Notes under the pieces: model-generated | Seen by the model: the letters and a program-made list of their open reading frames with translations, nothing else | What the model was told of the DNA's origin: nothing | Database searches by the model: none | In this document: positions 1 through 6,774 of the stretch, piece by piece | Layout: each line of letters begins with the position of its first letter | Position numbering within the stretch: position 1 is the first letter of the stretch | Program-made: the position numbers and the translations under genes | Assembly (NCBI GenBank): GCA_049601975.1 | Contig: JBMYRC010000119.1 | Span: 1 to 13,137 of the forward strand | Source: UBA6544 sp049601975 | Lineage (GTDB): Bacteria > Pseudomonadota > Alphaproteobacteria > UBA8366 | Reading direction: 5' to 3' | DNA: 13,137 nucleotides

Positions 1-785
1 AAGCGCTCCGCTAAATCACGCTGCCTTCTGTTCCAAAACCACTAACGACGGTTACAGGGTTTGTTCGATTACATGAACTGAATGGACCGAAGAAAAGCAC
101 TGAAAACAAACGGCTGAAGATAATGCAAGCAGCCATTAATCATGCAGATGAACTAAGTGAAAAGACGTTAGAGCTTCCATCATGCAATCTCACCTTAAAA
201 GATATAAAGGATAACGTCTTAACCAAGCAAAAAATTCAGCGGATATACGCAACATTTCAAGAGAAAAGAATGTACAGCACATCCACCACAACCGTGGCCG
301 TTTTGGATTGTCTCCGCTGTCAAAGTTGCGATAGCTAGCAGTGCAAGAAAGAGTGCCGTCTTTAAACTCATATGGGATCGAATAAAAGGCGACTTCATAG
401 ATCTGGAAAACCCAAACTCAAAGGGTAGAAGAAAGGGGCAGGCAAAAGTCAGAGCCTCGGAAAAGTTTTGCAGAAGTTAGAAGAGCACCGTAAAAACTCA
501 AAGGGCGACTATGTTATTGCTGACTGGGACAGATCGAGAATTGGCGGTAGGCGTCTGTGTAATTATATGGTCGCCTTACACGCTCAAGCGGGACTAGGTG
601 ATGACGTAACCTTTCACACTTCTCGGCACACAACCGCAACCCACACGGATAGCAACTCCGTAGATATCATGGAAGTTTCTAAGCGGCTGGGCCACAAATC
701 GGTTGGGGTAACAGAGACAGTTTACAACCACTATAAGCCAGAGTTTCAAATAATATCTACAAACTCTATTGATTCGCCGCTGTAG
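1..785 (+). pseudogene. Frameshifted tyrosine integrase remnant
   Basis: A phage or island tyrosine recombinase can be followed through three frame segments. Frame 3 from about 15 carries a core-binding-like stretch (MQAAINHADEL from 123). Frame 1 from about 223 to 477 carries the catalytic arginine in SSARKSAVF (Arg codon 346-348), then LIWDRIKGDFIDLENP and GRRKGQAKV. Frame 3 from about 429 to 785 carries the C-terminal catalytic part, with H50 and R53 in HTSRH, H76 in RLGHKS and tyrosine Y86 in VYNHY, counted from the TTG at 468. The intact family would read through in one frame, so at least two indels (about 223-285 and about 429-477) have broken it. All identifiable catalytic residues survive, which suggests fairly recent inactivation. 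The 5' end may lie outside the window. The 3' end faces the 3' end of tRNA-Arg, the usual arrangement for a tRNA-integrated element. Confidence 0.8.
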
Positions 786-886
786 AATTATTCTCTCGCG
801 AAAAAATTCTGGTTTGGCAAAAAATAGCTCGCATGCAAACTACTATTATTATATTTTTCACAAATAATTGTAAGATATTAAAAGAA
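786..886. other. AT-rich spacer between integrase remnant and tRNA-Arg
   Basis: About 100 bases of AT-rich sequence without a credible reading frame. Read from the minus strand, the first bases after the tRNA CCA end contain a short T-run (around 881-886) that could help end tRNA transcription, but I see no strong hairpin. An island attachment site would be expected at the 3' end of the tRNA next to this spacer. I could not find a second copy of the tRNA end within the window. Confidence 0.4.
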
Positions 887-963
887 TGGCGCCCTCGGCA
901 GGACTCGAACCTGCAACCCCGGGATTAGAAATCCCGTGCTCTATCCGGTTGAGCTACGAGGGC
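887..963 (-). tRNA. tRNA-Arg (anticodon TCT)
   Basis: The minus strand folds as a full cloverleaf of 77 bases. The acceptor stem is GCCCTCG paired with CGAGGGC, followed by discriminator G and an encoded CCA (887-889). The anticodon arm is CGGGA-TTTCTAA-TCCCG, giving anticodon TCT, which reads AGA/AGG arginine codons. The T arm contains GGTTCGAGTCC. It lies about 30 bases downstream of the NDUFS4-like gene on the same strand, so it may be cotranscribed with it. Its 3' end faces the integrase remnant, making it the probable integration target. Confidence 0.97.
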
Positions 964-993
964 GGATAGATAATTCTAGCTTTAAAACCGACG

Positions 994-1299
994 CTAATGC
1001 GTCCAGGGCTCGATGCGCGAATAGACGAAATTATCCGCATAGGCTTTGGGCTTAACCACGCGTTCATTCCGCTTCACGACTGTGTATGTGTAGCCCTTAT
1101 CACGGGCATAAGCGACAGCTTCAGCTTCACTGTTAAAACGGAGCTTCACTTGGCGTCTGGTATCTGGCGAGGACGACCACCCCATTAATGGATCCGGTCT
1201 AGCGCCAGCGCTCGGCTCGAACTCAACGACCCAATGCTTTACGTTGCTGCGTCCGGACTGCATCGCGTTCTTAGCTGGTCTGAAAATTCGAACATGCAT
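994..1299 (-). CDS. NDUFS4-like accessory subunit of complex I (ETC_C1_NDUFA4 family)
   Basis: A 101-residue protein matching the alphaproteobacterial homologue of mitochondrial NDUFS4 (18 kDa subunit). This is a soluble accessory subunit that binds the peripheral arm of NADH:ubiquinone oxidoreductase near the NADH-oxidising module and supports its assembly and stability. Visible family motifs are AMQSGRSNVKHWVVEFEP near residues 12-29, DPLMGWSSS at 36-44, a central SEAEAVAYARDKGYTY segment, and the C-terminal YADNF...WTH ending. Length equals the family norm. The ATG at 1299 has an AAGGG Shine-Dalgarno sequence seven bases upstream. It stands apart from any nuo operon, between two tRNA genes on the same strand, which is common for this accessory gene. 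A perfect TATAAT at 1344-1349 could give it its own promoter. Confidence 0.93.
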   Translation of the reverse strand: MHVRIFRPAKNAMQSGRSNVKHWVVEFEPSAGARPDPLMGWSSSPDTRRQVKLRFNSEAEAVAYARDKGYTYTVVKRNERVVKPKAYADNFVYSRIEPWTH

Positions 1300-1343
1300 G
1301 GCATCACCCTTGTCGTTCGCGAGGACGTCGAAAAAGACGTTAT

Positions 1344-1349
1344 ATTATA
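1344..1349 (-). promoter_or_regulatory. Possible -10 box for the NDUFS4-like gene
   Basis: The minus strand reads TATAAT immediately downstream of the tRNA-Pro CCA end and about 45 bases before the NDUFS4-like ATG. The sequence 17 bases further upstream (TTCGAA) lies inside the tRNA T arm and is a poor -35 box. A promoter is possible, but processing from a tRNA-Pro readthrough transcript is an equally good reading. Confidence 0.25.
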
Positions 1350-1426
1350 TGGTCGGGGCGGCTGGATTCGAACCAACGACTTTCTGCTCCCAAAGCAGAC
1401 ACTCTACCAGACTGAGCTACGCCCCG
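1350..1426 (-). tRNA. tRNA-Pro (anticodon TGG)
   Basis: The minus strand gives a complete 77-base cloverleaf. The acceptor stem is CGGGGCG paired with CGCCCCG, then discriminator A and encoded CCA (1350-1352). The anticodon arm is TCTGC-TTTGGGA-GCAGA with anticodon TGG, reading CCA/CCG (and by wobble other CCN) proline codons. The T loop is GGTTCGAATCC. It lies upstream of the NDUFS4-like gene and may be cotranscribed with it. Confidence 0.97.
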
Positions 1427-1436
1427 TTAGTTGGGC

Positions 1437-1465
1437 AAGCTAAGGCGTCCGGAATTCGCGTGCAA
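1437..1465 (-). promoter_or_regulatory. Putative sigma-70 promoter of tRNA-Pro
   Basis: On the minus strand, TTGCAC (1460-1465) is followed after exactly 17 bases by TAGCTT (1437-1442). Transcription would start around 1430, just before the mature tRNA end at 1426. The match to the consensus is moderate at both boxes. Confidence 0.4.
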
Positions 1466-1490
1466 GCCAGATTTTATGGATTTTTGCTTA

Positions 1491-1502
1491 GATCACGTGA
1501 TC
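1491..1502. repeat. Perfect 12-base palindrome GATCACGTGATC
   Basis: A perfect dyad, GATCACGTGATC, sits about 25 bases upstream of the putative tRNA-Pro -35 box and just past the 3' end of the decayed gene at 1513. It could be an operator-like site or part of a terminator stem, though no T-run follows closely. Nothing in the sequence shows which protein would bind it. Confidence 0.4.
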
Positions 1503-1512
1503 ATAAGATGTA

Positions 1513-1934
1513 TCAACCGACGATCGCGAAAGTTCGATCCAAGCGCTTCTTATACTCCTCAAGAAAAGTTTTGATTGTTACCGAAGAAGGCAGCAACAAA
1601 TTGCCGATTTCCTCGCATGTATATCCGACATGAAGGAAGTCTTCCCTATAGACAATATCGACACAGTTGCTGACACCGTCACGGTCTAGGCTCTCAGTCA
1701 TTCTCCGCAAGAGATATTCACTGGGTACCAGTACCCCCTCACTCCGAACGAATTTAAGATAGGCAGACACAAAACGCGGAATTTCTTTAAAATCCGCGTT
1801 GAAACAAAGGTCCTGAGCCTTCGCGCTCGCTCGATCGACAAAGAAACTCTCCCCTTCACCAAATTTTTAAGTTTTTTACCTTCGAACCTATGGGTTACAG
1901 GTAGGTTTCGCCATTTTGGGTCGTTTATCGACAA
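1513..1934 (-). pseudogene. Small unknown gene split by a one-base frameshift
   Basis: Two overlapping minus-strand frames join naturally. The upstream frame begins at a TTG (1934) with SINDPKWRNLPVTHRFEGKK. The downstream frame, open from 1866, runs through GEGESFFVDRASAKAQDL and RMTESLDRDGVSNCVDIVYR to a stop at 1513. The junction is an A-run (T-run on the + strand, 1864-1868). Adding one A there would give ...KKLKKFGEGESFF... and a single protein of about 141 residues. I do not recognise the family. It shows no signal peptide, no membrane segment and no clear catalytic motif; the C-terminal part is rich in charged residues. The start is uncertain. Either a real one-base loss has inactivated the gene or the base is a sequencing error. 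Confidence 0.4.
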
Positions 1935-1996
1935 AGAGCCAACTTGCTGCAGTTTTGCCGTCTATTACGCCGTCCTGTTGTGCCAACATTCTGAAA

Positions 1997-2209
1997 TCAT
2001 GAATTAAAATTAAGACGCAAACCGTTATCTCCGCCAGAAACAAACGTGTTGCCTGCGATCACCGGCGTCGAACTCCCAATGGTGATGGCCTCCGCACCTA
2101 GCGTATTACGCCCGACCAAACTTTGCGATATTGAATCTGTCCAACCGCCGGCCACATTTCCGACGCCTTCCAAAGTATCGCAGGCCGTCAAAAGAAAGAC
2201 TGCTTATAA
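1997..2209 (-). pseudogene. Entericidin-like lipoprotein fragment with interrupted signal peptide
   Basis: An ATG at 2209 opens the frame ATG ACC TTA and then hits TAA. The same frame continues as AVFLLTACDTLEGVGNVAGG..., a hydrophobic end plus lipobox (LTAC) and the GVG/GG spacing typical of entericidin-family lipoproteins, small outer-membrane toxins or antidotes. The charged n-region and most of the hydrophobic core are missing, so export looks impaired unless the TTG at 2191 is used. The C-terminal part (AITIGSSTPVIAGNTF...) is longer than usual for an entericidin and unlike it. The lipobox resemblance is what I see; decay is inferred. It could also be a chance reading frame. Confidence 0.3.
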
Positions 2210-2400
2210 GGTCATCAAATAGCGGCACGCAGAGTATGCGCCAACCGTGATACTCGAGCCTCTTTTAGATACTTTCATTGTCCAGAAACGTTTGATTTAA
2301 TAAACATTCATATAAATATTAAATATTCGAGATATTTTATTGTAAATTTTAAATATATTTTTGGTATTGTTTCAAATTAAAATAAAACGCTACAAGTATA
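2210..2400. other. AT-rich intergenic region
   Basis: No gene is visible here. By hand count 2281-2400 has about 18% G+C, far below the rest of the window. It leads directly into the secreted-protein gene at 2401 and probably carries its promoter. A candidate is TTGTTT (2367-2372) and TACAAG (2391-2396) with 18-base spacing. Confidence 0.5.
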
Positions 2401-2712
2401 ATGAAATCCGATGCCAGCATAATTTTTTGTTTCTTGCTTTCCGCATTGACTGTGGGAAGCAGCGCAAGTGTGGCGGAGCAACGGCAACGATGCGAACAAC
2501 GCCAAACTGTATTGCGATATCTATCAACTGAATCTTCGGAAAACCCAGTGGCCATGGGCGTCGCTGAAAATGGCGGTTTGATAGAGGTTTTAACCTCTCA
2601 CCAAGGCGACACATTAACGATAATAGTAACGACCCCGGACAGTAAAACCTGTATCGTCGCTGCCGGTCCCGATTGGTATCCGTTGATTCTGAAATCGACA
2701 CCCCGCACTTAG
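2401..2712 (+). CDS. Small secreted protein of unknown function
   Basis: A 103-residue protein with a Sec-type signal peptide: K2, a hydrophobic core at about 7-19, and a likely cleavage after SASVA at residue 25. The mature part has two cysteines (C31 and C84) that could form a periplasmic disulfide. A C-terminal block with VEVL- and TCIVAAGPDW-like elements resembles a family of uncharacterised alphaproteobacterial periplasmic proteins ending in a TCxxAAGxxW motif. The function is unknown. No Shine-Dalgarno sequence is visible before the ATG, and possible promoter boxes end just before it. The gene stands alone on the plus strand and converges on the DUF192 gene with only 7 bases between them. 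Confidence 0.75.
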   Translation: MKSDASIIFCFLLSALTVGSSASVAEQRQRCEQRQTVLRYLSTESSENPVAMGVAENGGLIEVLTSHQGDTLTIIVTTPDSKTCIVAAGPDWYPLILKSTPRT

Positions 2713-2719
2713 TCCACTG

Positions 2720-3187
2720 TCAGTTATCGAAGATAACGTGGCGTATTCGGTCGCCTATTTTTATTTTCAATCGCGCGACCGTCCCTCCATTCAGCTCCAA
2801 TACTGCCCGCACCGGTACTTTCGACGATATCGTCTGAAGTGACTTAGGAACCGCCCGTTCGGAGATATGCGCCACTGTCCCGGACGCATCAATGAAAACC
2901 ATATCGAGCGGGATCAGAGTATTTTTCATCCACATCGCGACTTTTTGTGGGCGGCTATAGTCGAACAACATACCAGTATCAACAGCCAACGAGCGGCGAT
3001 ACATCAACCCGACCGAAAGCTGGTCCGGCGTCGTCGCCAACTCAACGTTGAATTTATGGGAACCGCGTTCCGTTTGAATCGTCAACGTTGAACGCTCGAA
3101 CACGGTCGGAGTCTGAGCCGAAGGTGCGAATACTACCGCAAGAAAGACCATTGCAACGCTAAGCACTGGTAGTCCCCACCGTATCAT
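2720..3187 (-). CDS. DUF192 family envelope protein
   Basis: A 155-residue protein with an N-terminal signal sequence (hydrophobic residues 5-21, likely cleavage near APSA), followed by a complete DUF192 domain. Hallmarks are GLMYRRSL (60-67), GMLFDY (72-77), VAMWMKNTLIPLDMVFID (83-100) and VLELNGG (129-135). The domain is a small beta-barrel common in bacteria and archaea; its biochemical role is not established. The protein should be periplasmic. Its ATG overlaps the ABC exporter stop by 4 bases (ATGA), so the two are probably translated together. The gene ends 7 bases from the convergent secreted-protein gene. A perfect inverted repeat GTTATC-GAA-GATAAC (2723-2737) covers its last codons. 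Confidence 0.93.
   Translation of the reverse strand: MIRWGLPVLSVAMVFLAVVFAPSAQTPTVFERSTLTIQTERGSHKFNVELATTPDQLSVGLMYRRSLAVDTGMLFDYSRPQKVAMWMKNTLIPLDMVFIDASGTVAHISERAVPKSLQTISSKVPVRAVLELNGGTVARLKIKIGDRIRHVIFDN
2723..2737. terminator. Short inverted repeat at the convergent gene ends
   Basis: GTTATC-GAA-GATAAC has six-base arms and a three-base loop at the junction of two convergent genes. It has no T-run on either side and is AT-rich, so it would be a weak terminator at best. Its placement is the main argument for a function. Confidence 0.25.
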
Positions 3188-5046
3188 ACTTCAGCGCTCC
3201 CGTTCTCCCCGCCTTCTTGCTGTTGGCGCCACATCCGGGCATATCGCCCCTCCGCCGCCAATAAGGCCACATGGGTCCCACGCTCGACGATTTTACCTTT
3301 CTCCAGCACAATGATTTCGTCCGCATGAACCACTGTGGAGAGGCGATGCGCGATGATCAGCGTCGTGCGACCCTGCGACACCTCGCGGAGGCTTTCTTGG
3401 ATCTCCCGTTCCGTATGGGTGTCGAGCGCCGAGGTTGCTTCGTCGAACAACAAGATCGAGGGTTGTTTAAGGATCGTTCGAGCAATCGCGACGCGCTGTT
3501 TCTCGCCGCCTGAAAGTTTCAAGCCGCGCTCACCAACAGTTGCCTTATAACCATCCGGCAAGTCCATCACGAAATCATGAATTCGTGCCATTTTCGCGGC
3601 AGCCTCCACCTCTTCGGTAGTGGCATCCGTGCGCCCATACGCAATGTTGTAGTAGACGCTATCATTGAACAACACGGTGTCCTGCGGGACGATTCCGATT
3701 GCCTCGCGAAGGCTCGACTGATCCACATCGCGAATATCGTTTCCATCGATGGAGATAGCGCCGCCGGTGACGTCATAAAAACGAAATAGCAACCGGCTGA
3801 TCGTCGATTTCCCTGCCCCACTGGGCCCCACAATCGCAACCGTCTTGCCAGGCGGCACCCTAAACGAGACATCGTGCAGTATCGAGCGGCGCTCGTCATA
3901 GGAGAAGTCGACATGATCGAACACGACCTCCCCCTGCTCTAATGTTAACGGAATCGCACCGTCTTTGTTCGCGACTTCGAAAGGCACGCCCAGAAGACCG
4001 TACATATCCTCCATGTCGGTGAGCGACTGGCGAATGGTTCGATAGACGAAACCGAGGAAGTTAAGGGGCAAATACAATTGGATCAGATAAGTATTCACCA
4101 TGACGAAATCGCCAATGGTCATCTCACCCGCAACAACACCATTTCCGGCCATAATCATCAGCACGACGAGCCCAATGGCGATAATCGCCCCCTGCCCGAC
4201 ATTGACGGCGGCTAAACTCACGGTGCTGAAGACCGCTGCGTCCTCGTAACCTCGCAATGACTCGTCAAAGCGCCGCTCCTCGTGCGCCTCATTGCCGAAA
4301 TACTTGACGGTTTCGTAATTGAGAAGGCTATCGATTGCCTTGCTATTCGCTTCCGTATCCCGCTCGTTCATCATCCGGCGGAATTTGATACGCCATTCGG
4401 TGACGGTCAGGGTATAGGCGATGTATAAGCCGATGGTGAGAAATGTGACGGCCGCGAACCAAAAATTGAATAGATTCCACAGAATGCCGCAAACGATCAA
4501 TATCTCCAGGATCGTCGGCAATATATTGAAAATAGTGAAGCCGAGTAGGAACTCGATGCCCTTGATACCACGCTCGATGACGCGAGAGAGACCACCCGTG
4601 CGCCGTTCGAGATGAAAGCGGAGACTCAACGCATGTAAATGATGAAATACATTTAGCGCGGCGCGGCGCATGGCGCGATAAGTCACCCGAGCAAACATCG
4701 CTTCTCGAAACTGCTCGAACGCGACCCCCAGAATACGGGCGCCGCCATACCCCAACATCAGCGCCAGTGGCAGCACAATTACCGTGCTCGTGACGCCACC
4801 CAACATGTCGACCGCATCGCGATAAATGATTGGAATGTAAACGTTGGTGAGTTTCGCAGCGACGAGCGCACAGAGCGCCAAAAGGACCCGCCCCCTGATA
4901 CCCCAATCGTCGGCCGGCCACACATAGGGCAATGTAGAGCGCAGGGTCCGCCAATGAATACGGTGCGACCGCGGCGGCATGCTGGTCGAACTCGATGGCG
5001 GAGTCATGGGCGGGACGCTTTCACTTAATTCGGCCTGCAATATCAC
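3184..5046 (-). CDS. Atm1/HMT1-type ABC exporter (fused permease and ATPase)
   Basis: A 620-residue half-transporter that should work as a homodimer in the inner membrane. Residues 50-350 form the six-helix type I exporter domain and include DSLLNYETVKYFGNE (239-253), a signature of the Atm1 group, which exports glutathione-linked or metal-linked compounds. The nucleotide-binding domain has Walker A GPSGAGKST (407-415), Q-loop Q455, signature LSGGEKQ (511-517), Walker B ILLFDE (531-536) and H-loop H567, all intact. Length is close to characterised bacterial Atm1 (about 600). The longest frame starts at GTG 5046; the ATG at residue 14 or 23 could also serve, and no strong ribosome site decides. 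A hairpin sits just upstream. It follows the antiporter operon by 33 bases and overlaps the DUF192 gene by 4. The substrate cannot be read from the sequence. Confidence 0.93.
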   Translation of the reverse strand: MILQAELSESVPPMTPPSSSTSMPPRSHRIHWRTLRSTLPYVWPADDWGIRGRVLLALCALVAAKLTNVYIPIIYRDAVDMLGGVTSTVIVLPLALMLGYGGARILGVAFEQFREAMFARVTYRAMRRAALNVFHHLHALSLRFHLERRTGGLSRVIERGIKGIEFLLGFTIFNILPTILEILIVCGILWNLFNFWFAAVTFLTIGLYIAYTLTVTEWRIKFRRMMNERDTEANSKAIDSLLNYETVKYFGNEAHEERRFDESLRGYEDAAVFSTVSLAAVNVGQGAIIAIGLVVLMIMAGNGVVAGEMTIGDFVMVNTYLIQLYLPLNFLGFVYRTIRQSLTDMEDMYGLLGVPFEVANKDGAIPLTLEQGEVVFDHVDFSYDERRSILHDVSFRVPPGKTVAIVGPSGAGKSTISRLLFRFYDVTGGAISIDGNDIRDVDQSSLREAIGIVPQDTVLFNDSVYYNIAYGRTDATTEEVEAAAKMARIHDFVMDLPDGYKATVGERGLKLSGGEKQRVAIARTILKQPSILLFDEATSALDTHTEREIQESLREVSQGRTTLIIAHRLSTVVHADEIIVLEKGKIVERGTHVALLAAEGRYARMWRQQQEGGENGSAEV

Positions 5047-5051
5047 CGCAT

Positions 5052-5066
5052 AACGGAGAATCCGTT
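5052..5066 (-). promoter_or_regulatory. Hairpin in the antiporter-exporter gap
   Basis: A perfect inverted repeat AACGGA-TTC-TCCGTT (six-base arms, three-base loop) fills the middle of the 33-base gap, six bases before the GTG start of the ABC exporter. There is no T-run, so it is not a standard terminator. It could modulate translation or mark an RNA processing site. Confidence 0.3.
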
Positions 5067-5079
5067 TCGCGACAATCGC

Positions 5080-6774
5080 TTACATGTAGTAAAGGATCAG
5101 ACAAATAGCGAGCAGTACCATCACCCATAGAGCCGAACTACCGATCTCCCACGTACGGGCAAGCGCACTGTGGGGTCCAGTGAAGTGAAAGCTAGTCCGG
5201 ATCGCCCTTTCCGCTCTAATGCCGGCCGCACGCGCCATTGCGTAATAGGCCGTTGATATGCCCGAAATCAAGCTGTTTAGGATACGTGGCAACAAGCGAC
5301 GGTAGACCCAATCCGTATCCAGGTTCACGGATTGCAGTTCCGGCGGATATATCTTCGTCCACATCAAGACCGTAAAGGCCAGCGCAGAGAACATTAGCAA
5401 TTGTAACTGCGTGATAACATGAGCCGTCGTGTAGGGCACGAAATCCACTTGAAAAGGCAATATCGCATAGAGATAGCCCGGAAACATGCCAATGCCGAGA
5501 CACAACGCCGATGCAGCGGCCATCGCAATTAGCATATTGATGGGCGCTTCCTTAACCCGTTTTCCACTGTCATGCGCAAAGAATGCGAAATACGGGATCT
5601 TGATGCCAGAATGATGGAAGACACCGGCCGACGCGAACAGAAGCACCGCCCAAACAAACCAATGCCCCTCTTCCGCCGCCGCAGTGATAATCAGCGCCTT
5701 TGAGACAAACCCGCTGGTCAACGGAAATGCAGAAATGGATGCGGCTCCGACAATGCAGAAGCCGGTAGACCAAGGCATCGACTTAAAGAGACCACCGAGC
5801 TCCGAACCTTTGATCGTACCGGTGCGGAATAAAACGGCTCCCATAGACATAAAGAGCAAAGCTTTATAAATAATATGCGCAAAGGCATGCGCTGCCGTCC
5901 CATTCAGGGCCATTTCCGTGCCAATGCCGACGCCGACAACCATGAACCCCAGTTGATTGTTTAGGCTATAAGCCAGAACACGCCGCAGATCATTCTCAAT
6001 GACGGCATAGAAAATTGGAAAGGCCGTCATCGTAGCGCCAACCCAAATCAGCATTTCCGTGCCTGGATAGCCGCGCGCAAGCGCATAGACCGCAAGCTTC
6101 GTTGTAAAGGCGGATAGGAATACCGTACCCGTGACAGTTGCTTGGCCATAGGAATCTTGCAGCCAATTGTGCAAAAGCGGAAATGCGCATTTTACGGCAA
6201 ACGCCAATAGGATCAGATTGGTCCCGAGTGTGCCGACACCCAGAAAATCAAAAGCGATGCTGCCGGTTGCCTGATAATGGATGATTGAGCCGGCAAGCAG
6301 AAGGACACCGGAACCAACTTGGATGACGAGATAGCGCATACCCGCGCGGAACGAAGGTCCGTCCCGACGGGCCCAGATTAAGAATACCGACGCTAACGCC
6401 GTTAGCTCCCACATCACGAATAGAGTGACGAGATCACCGGCAAATACAGCGGCAATAGCTGCGCCCGAATAGATCAGTCCGGATACTTGCTGTATCGTAT
6501 CGCGAATATGCCACGCATAGATGATCGAGATCAGCGTCGCGATTTCGAAGATATACGCGAACATGAGGCTGAGATTGTCGACACGCATCACAATCAGTGA
6601 AAGATCGAATATTTCGACTGTCAGACTATCTCCAGGCGAAAGCCCCCATGTCCACCAAAAGGCGACAATGGGAATGGCAGCCATATAGAGGTTTCGCCAT
6701 TGTCCGATAAACAGCGGCACCAATAATGCTGCCAGCATCTGAAATATACCGGGTGACAGAAACTCACTCGGCAT
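5080..6774 (-). CDS. Third antiporter-like subunit, NuoM/MrpD type
   Basis: A 564-residue polytopic membrane protein of the proton-translocating antiporter family (Proton_antipo_M), with about 14 predicted helices. The key charged residues of the channel are present: E123 in MWELTAL, K195 in AFAVKCAFPLLHNWL, K226 in FTTKLAVYAL, K304 in HIIYKALLF, and K359 in SGFVSKAL. After the conserved core it has a C-terminal extension with LDTDWVYRRLLP and a last hydrophobic segment ending at residue 564, longer than MrpD (about 490). Similar proteins are usually annotated as Na+/H+ antiporter subunit D. It is the last gene of the antiporter cluster; its ATG lies inside the 84-residue gene with an 11-base overlap. 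It should form one of three ion channels of the complex. Confidence 0.9.
   Translation of the reverse strand: MPSEFLSPGIFQMLAALLVPLFIGQWRNLYMAAIPIVAFWWTWGLSPGDSLTVEIFDLSLIVMRVDNLSLMFAYIFEIATLISIIYAWHIRDTIQQVSGLIYSGAAIAAVFAGDLVTLFVMWELTALASVFLIWARRDGPSFRAGMRYLVIQVGSGVLLLAGSIIHYQATGSIAFDFLGVGTLGTNLILLAFAVKCAFPLLHNWLQDSYGQATVTGTVFLSAFTTKLAVYALARGYPGTEMLIWVGATMTAFPIFYAVIENDLRRVLAYSLNNQLGFMVVGVGIGTEMALNGTAAHAFAHIIYKALLFMSMGAVLFRTGTIKGSELGGLFKSMPWSTGFCIVGAASISAFPLTSGFVSKALIITAAAEEGHWFVWAVLLFASAGVFHHSGIKIPYFAFFAHDSGKRVKEAPINMLIAMAAASALCLGIGMFPGYLYAILPFQVDFVPYTTAHVITQLQLLMFSALAFTVLMWTKIYPPELQSVNLDTDWVYRRLLPRILNSLISGISTAYYAMARAAGIRAERAIRTSFHFTGPHSALARTWEIGSSALWVMVLLAICLILYYM

Noticed and set aside
1234..1633. 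Plus-strand frames of 69 and 129 codons across the tRNA-Pro region
   Set aside because: They read through the antisense of tRNA-Pro and of the NDUFS4-like gene start; the GGWIRTNDF-like peptide is a well-known artefact of translating antisense tRNA.
1869..1877. Programmed -1 frameshift at AAAAAAC in the decayed gene
   Set aside because: The heptamer is in the wrong codon phase for simultaneous slippage and the -1 frame meets TAA immediately; the indel at the next A-run explains the join better.
4343..4954. 203-codon minus-strand frame inside the ABC exporter
   Set aside because: It lies wholly within the exporter gene, whose own frame carries all ABC motifs; the alternative frame has no recognisable domain.
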